Below are positions 1-13,000 of a stretch of DNA of 64,000 bases, piece by piece. Every line of letters starts with the position of its first letter. Position 1 is the first letter of the stretch. Source of the stretch: Branchiostoma belcheri (taxonomy: Eukaryota; Chordata; Leptocardii; Amphioxiformes; Branchiostomatidae); NCBI RefSeq assembly GCF_001625305.1, contig NW_017804498.1:465732-529731 (forward strand), given 5' to 3'. The notes under the pieces are model-generated. The model made no database searches. It had not been told where the DNA came from and saw nothing but the letters and a program-made list of their open reading frames with translations. The translations under genes and the position numbers were made by a program.

Positions 1-925
1 TGGTATGGAGGTACAGTGGGCAAATACCCCTAGGCGTTTTTAAATTATTGTGATACAGGCTTTTAGAATGGTTTTATTTGAGTTTTTTGGCTGTGTAATA
101 GCTAATGTATTACTGTGTAAGTGTGCAGTGTTTACCACATTTGGACATGAGTCATCACAATGGCATGCAAGGCATCAACCAATAGGCATGCAGCTTTCCT
201 CTATTCTCCTTGCTGATTGGCTGTTGGGATTTAACTGGCTTAACTTCATTTACACCTGCACAGAGCCATGCCATACTGACAGTATGTCTGTATTCAAGTG
301 TTTTGGTAGGTATTTTAAGCTTTCCTGCTCCAGCATTGGAATGCGGGCTATGAACGCTTCTTTTTATCTTGAAAATCAACAGTTTGCATTATGCAATCCT
401 AACCAATAATGTAGGGAATAGCTATCCAACTGTTGTAGTCTTAGTTGTATGTTACTTCATACTATAGTTATATCAATGTAAAGCATTGTTTTCCCTTGTG
501 TTTCTCATTCTTTCCCTGCCATGTGGTAAAATGTGGTGAACCCATCGCTATATTTGCTCCAAAGCAAATATTGGCCTTTCTAGTTTTTTATCTGACTTTC
601 ACATACCTTGAAACATTTTTATGCATTTTCATTTTGCAATTTTTGCAATTTTTAGGTAAAATCAGGTCATATATGTCAGGTCAATAGCTCAAATATTTGT
701 CCCTTACCCATAAGCTAGGGGAGGACTGACATTAGAAACACATTTTTCGTAGGCCTTATCAAATAAGAAACATTCTGCATTCAGCACAGTGACTGTATCT
801 TTTTCTTGTTTATATAAGAACCCACACTTCGATTGTAAAGCTTATGATTTTAGAACTGTATCTTATTACATACATTTACACAATCATGTATATACATGTA
901 ACATACAGACACCTTCACAACTGAC
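1..925. other. No exon recognised (probable intron of the VWF-like gene)
   Basis: AT-rich sequence with open frames of up to about 120 codons on both strands, but without Cys patterns, domain motifs or splice-consistent continuations. Because exon 26 ends mid-codon at 926, this stretch is most simply the 5' part of the next intron. Confidence 0.6.
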
Positions 926-1085
926 CTAGTGCAGGCTGTTTTAGGGTCTGTTCCACACTGTTGGTTGTTGGAAATGAGAGTGAACTTGTCAGTCTTCACC
1001 AGAACATGCTGACAAGCACTGCCAAACTCATAGTGGTTCCCATCAAATGTACTGTAGTGTAGGTTACCATGGACACTGCAGGTAG
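926..1085 (-). CDS. Exon 26: start of VWD domain 3 (gene continues off the left edge)
   Basis: A 160-nt exon between CTCAG and GTCAGTT encodes [29 protein letters not shown] and [14 protein letters not shown], the start of a third VWD. The GDPHY motif is HGNLHY here. It ends in phase 2. I found no continuing exon in bases 1-925, so the following intron is at least about 0.9 kb. Confidence 0.82.
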
Positions 1086-4000
1086 CTGAGAAAGGATAAA
1101 AGGATTTTTCATCACATTATGTAAAACAGAAATCAGGATTTCAGACTTCGAAAATCCCAGGAGGTATGAAATCCTAAGCTTCCTGAATTTCCCCATGTTG
1201 ACCTCTAACTTCTGATGGCTCCTGGCCAGATTTTGGACCCTTTGACCTCCTTTCATTCAGCCTGTCAATCTTCCCCATCTACAAATCAGCCACCCAAAAT
1301 AACACTTATGTACACAGATTTTAAAAAATGGTTAAAGGTACATTGTATGTCTATAATGTGTGAATATCATCAATCATAAAAAGATGAACCTAAAGAAACT
1401 CAACAATATTGAAACCTAATGCCTTGTAAAAACTAAATTTCAATAATTCCTGATACCAAACAGGATATGAAATGAATCATGTATCATGTTATATGAAATC
1501 TGACCTGGGCAGATGTTTTCAGTACAGATCCACTTCCTGGCCATGCAGGTACTGTGAGAAACATATCAAGGAGAATTCAATCAGATTCATTCCATGCAAC
1601 TTTCTCTCTGAACATAACAATATTGCCCCTTACACCATAGTTATGTCATGAGTCTGAATGTAATTCTGTCCTCACTAATTGGAGCTGCTAATTGATATGG
1701 CAATCTTGTTATTAAAAAAGTTGGATATATTACTGTCTTTTGAGTATCAATTTACTGGCTCAATTACATCTGTATAAAAAAAAGGTCTGTAAGAGTATTG
1801 CTTAGATCATCAAGTCATTTTATTACAGAATCTGATAAACAAGACTATTTAACTCACCACACATTGCAGTCCTGGTGTATAGTGTCCCCGGGTCTGTAGT
1901 TCCTTCCTTGGTGCACACAGGGGCAGTCCTTCACCCCCACACACTGTGTGCCATTCCACAGGGCCCCAGCTGGACAGTGGCAGCCGTCCACACATCTGTC
2001 CTTACAGTCCTCATCAGGCTCAGGGTTCTGACACGTCCCAGGACAGGCCGTGCCACATTCATCATACACCATATCACTGGGGCAGACCTTACCTAACATA
2101 AATATAAAATCAAAAATTTAACACCACAGAGAAGTATTTGGAATAGAAATGTAGTTAATATGAATTTCTCATTTATTGTTGTGAATTTCTCTCTGTTTCT
2201 GTGTATTTTGACCTCCAATTCAACGTTCCTGTCAGTCTGTGAGAATACATTGTACCGTTTGCCCCTTACTTCCTGTGACTCTACTGTAGTCAAATAATAT
2301 GAACACACAGGCAAGCAAACAAACTTACCGATAACAAAATTGTATATACATGTAATATATTCATGCATCATACATCTTAATTGCTGTATTCAAAACTCTT
2401 CCAAACTAATGTCACTCCTTTAAATCCTATATAATGTTCAAATCATATGTGTACTGCTACATTGGTTAATTGGTTACCAAGTGGTTAAAGTAAAAATGTA
2501 TCAAAACTGTCTACATTGTGCCTGTCCTTGGTGCTGAATCACATCTCACAGTGGTATTTAAGAAAAAAGATGCCTTGCTCTTTTTGTTGACACCTCTTTC
2601 ACTTGCACATTTTCTATCACTCCCTAATTATGAAATGAGTCCACGTACCACAAAAATTTGGTTGCCTCCAGTTCAGAGATATCCCATGGGCAGCACAAGC
2701 ACGTGAGTACTGGGTCAGGGCATCACACATGCAGTCCTTTCTATTGGAGCCGAGGAAGTAACATAGATCAAACTGTCAGGATTATTGTGGTATTGTATAT
2801 TAAAGCAATCTACGGCCACTATTACTGTAAACAACACTTAATTATATCAAGAAACATGCTGAGAATAGAACAAATTTCTATCAACCCGATTAGCCTTAAA
2901 ATTAACATGCTTACTAACGTTATACCATTCAGTGTAAATGAAGCCTAGTTGTTTTGCAGATTTCAAAAATCTTTTGGCTATTCCCCATTATTATTTTCTG
3001 GAGGTAACTTCTGTATATAGGGGTATAAGATGGACCTCTGACCTGCTGCCATTGCTGCATCTGCACATGTCGAGCTTGCAAGTCTCTATGTACGGGAAGG
3101 GATCAACATCCTTATGGCAGGGCTGGAAGGACTCCAGTTGCTTCATAACATCACAAACTTCCTGAATCTCCTAGAAAACATAAAAAAAATTGCAACAAGA
3201 ACAACTTATAAGTACAAAATTATGAAAATTAGTACAATGGAAGCCACTATAATATCTTGAAATAACTAAAATGAAAACAAAACCTATGTACACAAAGAGG
3301 TAAAAAGAAGTCAGAGCTCTTAGTCAGAGTAGTCATATTGAATGATTGTCTGCATTTTTTTCAAAGCACTACAAGGAATTGCACTGACCGCGAGATCTTC
3401 TGTTGTCAGTGTGTCACAAGCACCAACATTTTCGAATGGCACATCTGGACAGGTCTCATCCACCTCTGTCATCTTCCAGCTATTCCCAAAAGCTATGGGG
3501 CTGGACATAGTAACCCCTGCAAAATAAAAAATCAAATAGACTTTAGGCCACACCAATTTAATTTGTTGGTTCTCGGATTCGCCTCTTCATTTTTTTCTGA
3601 TTTGCAAAAAAAAAAATTGATTCTGGTCCTGAATCAACTGAAAAATGCTCATGTTTTGCCCCCAACAGTTGAGGAAAGTCCTTTTCTTCCTAGTTGTTAC
3701 AGTTTTCCCATCTATCATTGCAGTGGTTTGATTAAAAGTTCAAAATTCAATGTTTAAATTTTAACCCAGCCTTTTGTGTTGACTTCATGGCTCATTCCGT
3801 AGCATTTAAGCCTATAATAGGATGCCTAGACCTGTTTTTATTTTTATTTTTTTTTCGCCCTGTCGCTTCATATTTTTTCTGGAAAAATCTGAGAACCAAC
3901 AAATTAAATTGGTGTGGCCTTAGTATGCTAGAAAACCCTTACTAAAACCTTGGATTTCTGACGATGAACCTGGTAATTTCAATGGAAACACAAAGACTTT

Positions 4001-7000
4001 AGGCAGCTGTTACAATAATTTTATACAGTATATATATATATAATATAAAAATGTAACATAAAAATGCCATTATTTGTGAAAAAAAAGAACCTGTGTCCAT
4101 AGAAAACCAACCTGATCGCAGTGTGAAATCATCATCAGGGTTTCTATTTGAGTTTCCACATAACCCACACATCTGTCCCTGTAGTGAGGGGTCCAGGTAG
4201 GCGTACACACTGGAGTAGCCATCCCAATAAACAACAGCCTGCAAAAACAAGTGGCAGACAGGTTGTAGAGCAACATCTACTCTCATCATAATTCTGTCAG
4301 CTAGGTCACATATATCTGCCACCCTGCAAACTGCATTTAAAGAGGTCTTCAATACAATGATACAGTACCTTTCTTTCTGGATGGATCGCTACTCGAACGT
4401 AATCTCCGACTCTCTCAACCATCAGACCTCTAGCTACAAATGGTAGAGACAATCTGGAGGCAAACAGTACAAATATGATGTTATATTATGCATGAATATG
4501 CAAAATAGATATTTACTTTGAATTTTGTTACCAGGTATTCTTGTTATCTCATTGTAACTGATTCTGAGAATTCCTGTATCATATCTCAAATGGCAAAGTT
4601 ACTTTTAGAAAAACAATAATTAGTACTCACGTCTGGTTGCCCATGGTGACCACATGGTCCTGCTGTAATGTCAGGTCAGAGGTCAAGGAAGGCATGTAGA
4701 GGTGCACTTCATGTCTGCATGGTGCATCATGGGTAACACAGTCCATGTCACTTCGGAACAGCAGCTGTGGCAAAGATAAGATAAACAAGAAGTTATCAGC
4801 AACTCTATGTATGGAAAATTAAAAAAATATACACTGTAAGCTTACGACTTACACTGTTTCAGCCCAGTTATTTTCACATTGCTTTCAACATTACTTTTAA
4901 TAGACTGAAATGTTAATCTAAAATAAACCTTGATTTTTCATGTCCAAAAAAGCCCAATTATTAACTGAATGGCTCCAAAGGCATGATTAGCATAATGAAA
5001 TATTAAATTTGGCATTTTTCCTGAAAACCCCATGCCTTCTTTGCATTATTGTTCCAAAATAGAAATAGGAATTTCAAAGTGACATACATAACTACATTAT
5101 GCACATACATACAACTGTATGGCATGACATCTCACCTGAAACAACTCTGCCTTACAGTCTCCAGTCAGAAGGTACTGGCAGGTGCCGGGGAAGTCAAACA
5201 GGTTCCCATCATAGGTCTGATAGTGGGACTGACCAAAGGCTGCACAGTAATTTTGCACAGCACTGACCGTCAGGACAGGAGTTTTATCTGTAAAACACAT
5301 TCAAGAAATCAGAGATTTCAAACCTTGGGTTATTTGACTAGTCATGCAGGTGGCATACACTGTTCAGCTGTCTTCTTGTTGACTATAGCCCTGTTCAGAT
5401 GAAAGCACTGGAAACGCATTGGATTCAGATTCCACCGAAGACCTCTGACATTGATATGACATCACCTAGCATCTTTTCATCAAACAGCAATGATTATAGT
5501 TTAGCTGAATCATGCTTAGGCACAATTCCAAAGAAATGTGTGGTATGCAGACCAGATGTGAGGTGTGCTGTTTTATTTATAATACCCAAATTGCCCTTCC
5601 ACCGCTTTTGTCTGAACAGGGCCTTTCACAGCCTGCTTCAAATTCCTATGAAATTGTAGAATGACCTACCACAAATGTGACTGTGCTGTAATATATATAT
5701 ATATAACACATGTGCAGAAGCTTATCCTCCCTACCATCTAAACAGCCTGGGCAGTGACACCCCAGCACTCCGTCCATCAGGGTCCATGTGTTTGGTGATT
5801 GGCAGCGGACAGTCAGGCAGACTTGCTCTGCGCCCTGGTCTCCACGGCGACACTCGCACTCTCTCGTCTCCCCGATGTCTCCACGGGTCCGGATCTCTCC
5901 CCACCTGTCTCCTATCTTAGGAGAGAAGATGTGACAACATATTAATCAATATCATGTTGATAACATACAGTCAAAACTGCCCAAGAAGACCACTCAGGGG
6001 ACCCATTAAGTCTGGTCTATGTGGACAGGTGTTTACTATAGGCAGGATTCTTAATTCCTGTATCTAAAGGACAACCAGAAAGTGGCCCTCATGTAAAGGT
6101 GGTTAGTTGTACAGGTTTTACTGTAGTGGCTTTTCAAAATGATGCAAACAAACATCTTGGGTGTTGATGTTGACATTTTTGGTCAGTCATTTACACAAAC
6201 AAGAAATTCAAATCCATACAATGTACATTCTCTTCTTGCTGAATATTTGCATCACAAGACTTGTACACCTAAAGCACATCCAGCTATTACATACAAGTGA
6301 AAGGAAGTGCAAAAAGAGCAAGGCAATATTTTTAATAATCTCACTGTGAAGTTGGATTCAGCACCAAGGACATGGACTATGTGGATAGTTTGGGAATAGT
6401 TTTAATGCTATAACCAACAAACAAGCTTCAACCTAAACATTTTTAATCACCTCATAGTACCGCCCATCAGACAGTAAGCACCCACAGTCTTGGGGCAGCA
6501 CACACGTCTCCCCACTGAGCACATATCCCTCCTTACACTGACAGCCTTCCAGGCACCTCTCCCCGGCACAGTCTGCAGGGTTGTTGTCACGGCATGTTGC
6601 CTGACAGGGACTCACACAGGTACTGTAGGTACTGTTTTCTGGACATTTCATAAGGGAGTCTGAAACATGAGATACATGTGCTATGAGTGTCAAAGTACGA
6701 AGAAGACATATATTACAAGAGGTCAGAGATTTCAAACCTCCAGAATTTACTTAGTACTAAAGAGATGGTCTGTCGATGGGCCTAGTAAGGCATAAACTTT
6801 GATGTTGACGAACCCAAACTGCCAAACTTCCATGTTTGGAGCCAGCTTCCTACCAACTTGATCTTAAAGTCAATCTGCAGTTGCATAAAATACCTATGAG
6901 CACAATTTCACAAACATACCCAAGACAATATTCATCCATACCTGGGTACTAATTATCAAGTATTATCAAGTTTGATAATCTAAACATTTATCCAACATAT

Positions 7001-10000
7001 TTAATTTAGCATTAGCAGATTTTTCTGCTTTCTCACCAAAGAACATTCCATGACTTTCACATGAATTCTGCTGACAAGATGCTGTTCAGCCATTTTTTAT
7101 GAAAGCTGCTCTAAATGACCATGACCTTTGTGTCTACTCACCACACCCTGTTGCACTTCTCCAGTCAATAACAACACCATGTTCTGCACAGTCCTCCGCA
7201 AAGGTGGCAAAGCTGTCACACCGATGCTCCTCACTTTCATCTTCACACATGTCAATTATGCAGTTCTGAGTGTACATCTGTCAGGTATGGAAATTATAAT
7301 TTTTAATTTTGGCAACTTCAAATGTTAGCTAACAACAAGCAGTTTTCTAAATGTTGTTGCTTGTAACTAATATAATATGCTATTTACACAATAGACTGAT
7401 CAACATTCAAGATCAAGAGGTATCCCCAAAAAAGGAAAAAAAAGTACAATGTAAAAGATTGCCTGGCTTATTCTTCTCTGTAGGATTGCTCTAATCAATA
7501 TACATTCACAAATGTAGCAGCAAATTGTTGGCGAATGAAACAAGTCACACATGGGGTTGGTGGAAAGAACATTTCAGTGCAGCAATTCTACCTCTTTCTA
7601 TCAGGGAGCTCATATCAACTAGATGCAGGAAAGGTCATACTGCTTTTTCAACAGCCTAACAAGTCTGGACTGGACCATATTTTCCAACAACCCATGCATT
7701 CATTCCAACTTTTTTTGGAGGTAGATTCCAAAACATGTATATGCTAGAGGACTGATATTAAAGGACCTGGAGGACAATCGTATGTGAACTCTGTGTTCAA
7801 GAAAACTACCTGAGCATCCAAAAGTAAGTGGCAGGCTGAGAACTCCAAGTCAGGGTCTAGCAGAGCGTTGCACTTGTCCTTCACACGTCGCTCGATGCTG
7901 GCAGGACAGTTGAACACATACTCATCCTCCATCTCTCTACACCTGAACACAGAACACACGATTCTCAGTGACATCATGTCTGAGACACCTGATACTATAA
8001 CCTGCATCAACATTTATCTGCTAAGGTTAGTCATACCGGTATATTTGCCACTTTGTGTGTTTGAGAGCTGAGACTCTAGCACAGTCCCTGGGGTATGCAG
8101 AGTTTAGATCTGCAGCAGAGCAATACAACATTGGAGAGGGTGGCAGATATATGTAACCTGGCAGAATCATGTCTCAGTAGACGCAAGAAGGATCTATCTC
8201 CTTGGTAGATGACATGAGCAGGACATGATATAGGAAAATCCTTAATTTAAATCCACAAAGCTCAAAAATTTGAATGTTGACAAACATACTCTGAATCAGT
8301 GTTCCAGCTGTTGCCCATGTCTGCGGAGCTGACTGCCGGTGTGCCATCAGCTTTCATCAGGTCATTACTCTTGTCCATGTTAAAGTCTTGGCACATCCCC
8401 ACAAGTTTCCCCATGTAGGGGGGAGGTGCATACACCTATGGACACACAAGACAGTAATAAACTCCATGTTTGGACAAATCAACCTATGTCCTGAGAATTT
8501 CGCCTTAAATGCTTGAGGTCAGAACGAAAATTGTTCGTAGCATAGGGGTGCAAAAATAAGCCAAGAATAACCATCAGTGCACAATCGGACCCCAATCAGA
8601 CGATAAAAGGTACAATCATGTACTATTACCTTACATATTACAAACTGAGAGAGAGTGAACACATGGGGTACAAATAAGATACAACCTTTCCAATGTTAAG
8701 AATGGTAAAATAAAGTATACATTTAAGAAATGTAATTGGACACTGTCGCACCTCTACCATGTTCAGTCCATTGAAAGCCACTCGGACACCAAAGTCCATG
8801 ACGACCACCACCTGCCGACCGTGGAGGTGGATGGTGAAACCCGCTCCCATGTACGGCAACCTGGTAAACACCCCATCAACCTGGGAAGGTGGATATCATG
8901 ATCAAGGAGGAATATGGACTGGTATCATAAAAAATGCAAATAAGATATAAAAGTACAAATAAGCTATTCCCTACTACATGAATCACTTACAGTTGTGATT
9001 GTATTCACTGAGCTGTGAATTAAAAGCATGGTAACCATTGCGTTCCCTCCAAATATGAATTCTGGTCCTTAAAGTCTTATGTTTCCAGCAATGTATATAC
9101 AATGTAGAATATTTTTACTCTTGTCACACAAAAAGTACACCATGCAGAAGAAGAACCAGGAAGCATGGTTCAAACTTTGACAATTTTAATACTTAAAGTG
9201 AACATTCTATCATACATTTTAGTGAGTGATCTGATATACAATTTAATAGTTTTGTACAGTATAGTAAGTAACATAATGTCTCACCAAGACCCTCCTCCCC
9301 TTCTGTAGTGTGATGCGATGACCACTGACATCAACATACACTTCTGCCGTGTATGACACATGGAAGTTGTTCCTCCGATGCTCGTTTTTGACCTCCACAT
9401 TGAATGGCTTCAGGTTATCGTTGCTCGCTGTACTTTGATACTTGGACAGTGTGTAGGTACAGATGCCCATGAAATCGTAGTTCTGCCCATCGAAGGTTTG
9501 GTAGTGAGGATCACCATAGGCCCGGCAGTATGCACCTCGAGCCACTGATTAAAACATTAAGTGCATAAAGAAAAATACAGACCAATTAGGAGATAACCTT
9601 ACAAATTCATTGTCGTCAAGTCACTTTCTTCAGCCTCTCCTACCACACCAGCAGGACACTGAAATCAGTTAAGTATCAGTCCTTTTATTACCTCTTCTTG
9701 CTTTAATGCAATAAATAAGAAGTGTTTAGACAAAATACAACATTTCAATCCTGCATATAACTGTGAGTATAACACATTCCCATTTTGCACATGCACATTC
9801 CCATTTTGTTCTAAATCTTTAAAATCTTTCATGCAGACATTGCTTGAGCTCACCTGGTGGCAATGTGGGTGTGACCTTGTTCATGGCTGAAAATAGAAGA
9901 AGAAAATTTGATACTTTATCATCACAATTATAATAAATTAGTCAATAACATTATACTCACTCTCTCATTCCAGGGCATTTGATAATGAGTACACTCAATA

Positions 10001-13000
10001 CAAAAACTGTCAGCCACAGATTTCTTCATATTATAATTTGACTAATAAATATACATGTAACGCGTTATATGAAAAAATTCAAAATAGCTCATAGTCATTA
10101 ACAAGAATAAAGACTAACTGGAAAACTCAACTTACCAACAATCTGGTAGACTTGGTTTGACCAGGGTCCTCCTTTCCCATCATATCCACAGGACAGTGAC
10201 CGGCCATACTTCCAGTATGTGTCCTGTGCTGTTTTGGAAGAGAAACACTGTCCTCCATTCTGAACGGCAAACACCGTAAAACCACGGCTCAGGGCAACCT
10301 GGTAGCACTTGTGAACGGCATTCGGACGTTTGTGGTAGTTGAATGTGTCCAGTAAAGTGTCCGTCCCTTCCAAAGTATCGATGGCACGGTCCTCGGTGTC
10401 TATCCAGCAGCCAAGACTTTTGTATGGTCCTGCCAGTGAAACAAGCAAACAAATTTAAACACACTCACTCACACTCACTCACTCACTCATAGTGGTCAAT
10501 AAACACATTATACAGTGTAGGGTCCTGAGCAACAAGAAACTGCAAGATTGCATCAATTTGAATTTAATATTATTTTTATGGCTATTTTTTATGCCTATAT
10601 GTTACCCACAAAAATTGCATAGCCGATGACAAAACCATGATGGTAACATGAAAGACAATCAAAAAACAGTTAAATGTTGGCAGTCCCATATAGCACGTCG
10701 GCAGAACGTACTGCACCTGCGCGAAACCCGTAATGTATTGTACATAGCACTTCGGCAGAATGTCTCATATAAGGTCGTATTTGCTCATATAAGGTTAGCA
10801 TTTTGACAGTAGTTTCCAAATGTTGTGTCAGAAAAGATATCCTCTGCAACAGTGAAAATTCTGATGCAACGTTGACCAAAAATCCAACTAAAAACGCGAA
10901 AATCCAGGGTTCTGCGCAGGCGCAGTACGTTCTGCCGACGTGCTAGTCCCAGTACTATTGTTATAGCTCCATAGATTTGAACAAATATTCACAAGTAACA
11001 TGATATCTAACATATCAGTCTACAACTTCAAAAAACACATCATCATTATGATATTATGTCTACCAATCATTCCAAACCTGCTTCAACTGAGTTGTTCTGA
11101 CCCCTTTGTCCATCGCTCCTTACTGAACATGTCAGAACATATTGAGTGGATTAAGGGTATATCAGAACATACATGTAGGTTAGGAGTGTAACCAAATTGA
11201 ATGTAACCCACCTTCACACACTGTCTCCTGAAGCTCTTGTGCAATGGCGGCAAGTGATGAATAGTCGGAGACATGTAGAACTCGACTCGAATCCCCCGCA
11301 ATGTGTTCTAACGTCCTGTCATTCACGCCGTCGCCGACCCCCACTGCATAGAGAGTGATTCCGCTCTGTGCGGCGCGGCGGGCTGGGTCCACCACGTCGT
11401 CGTACGACTCTCCATCCGTGATGACAATCAACACGTCCCGGACATCTTCACGGTCACCGTTGGTGGGTATGAATTTCCTCCGACGAACGAAATCAATGGC
11501 TTTCCCAGTGTTGGTGCTCCCCCTCTTGTAAGGAATTCTCTCAATGGCCGAGAGTACATGTGATCTGTCAGAGTAACTGTAAAGATGCGTGTAAACTAGG
11601 AAGTTAATAACTTATTATTTCAGTTTCATGGCATGGTCAGAGCCGTTGTAGGCCATGGTATGATTTTGATGTCGATGAATTTTTGAGCAGGCTGTGACAG
11701 ACCCCGACACTGACATTGATCTTTAATAGACAGCCTTTTCAGTAGCAAGCTGAATTTTATGATAATTATACAACATGCATGACTACTATCCTAAAATGAC
11801 ATTTAATTTTTAGTTTGTGCTTAAGGACATAGGTGGTTATGTCAACTTTCTCAATTAATCAATCAACTGCAATTCTACCCACTTCTCCATGCATGATTTT
11901 GAAGTTACAAGGCTCCTAGTACAAGTATGTGACGGTATTCTATCAAGAAAATTTACATTATACAAATTAGCATAGTGAAAACGTGTAGTCACATTGAAGA
12001 CAAGGTATGTCACTCTGCTTTACCTGTTCAATTCGAATTCAGTGTTGGGAAGCGTGGCGTACTGCACCACTCCAACCCGCGTGTGGGTGGGGGAGATGTC
12101 AAATGTGTTGACGATCTGGGAGGTAAAGTCCTTCAGCTTTTGAAAGTTGGTTCGTCCAATGCTACCCGACCCATCCAGCAGGAAGACCAGGTCCACTTTC
12201 AACTTTTGGGTCTTACAGGACGGTTCTGCAAGAGTTAAATGTCGACCCATCATTCAGGACAAAGCAGTTTGGTCACCTCAACATATATTTCATGAGGGCT
12301 GTACATTTGTACCTGAAAGAACTGTTAAGACCAAACAAATTTGTGTAGTAGTAGACTGAATATAGTTGCTGTAGGTAGTCAACAAAATCAAAAAGCTTTA
12401 ATATGGAAACAAATTTAATAATTCTTTGTATGCAGGATTCTGCAGATGCTGAAAGAGGCTGTCAAAAGTCAGTACAGTTTGGAACAGATAGTGTTGTGGG
12501 TTGGTTCCCTGTTTTCACTATATATATAATTGCAGTTTTCTCAGTGGTGGTAAACATCATGGCAAAGATATGAGATCCGGGAACTCTATTCTACCATGTG
12601 TTTGTTGCAACATTTAATGTTTTGGACTAAATGCAGAAGTCATACCTTTACAGACTCTTCCATCCCCAATGTATCCTGGCAGACATTCGCAGCGGTACTT
12701 GGTGGGACTCAGGGGGACACACTTGGCCTGTCCCTCAGGGGCACAATCAGCACGGTCACATGGGTCAGCTTGGGGCCGGGCAGCACCAGGGGGGTGTAGG
12801 GCTGAGGGTAGAGGCAGAGAATGATGCAATACTGAGTTACTGTTACTTCCAGATACAGAATATTGTTTTGAGTGGCCGAGCTGTCAGCTTGTGTGTCTGT
12901 TTTTGTTTGGACAAAGTAGGTTGATAGCATGTGGGTGGAGGAAGATTGACCGGCAGAATAAGTGGTTAAAGGTCAGGCACAGGAAATGGGGTGAGCTTGG

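Noticed and set aside
50-409. 119-codon open frame on the plus strand
   Set aside because: No domain or signal, AT-rich composition like the surrounding intron, and opposite strand to the gene that spans it.
3338-3757. 139-codon plus-strand frame
   Set aside because: Overlaps exon 21 of the VWF-like gene on the other strand and the 374-bp MITE; mirror of coding sequence and transposon.
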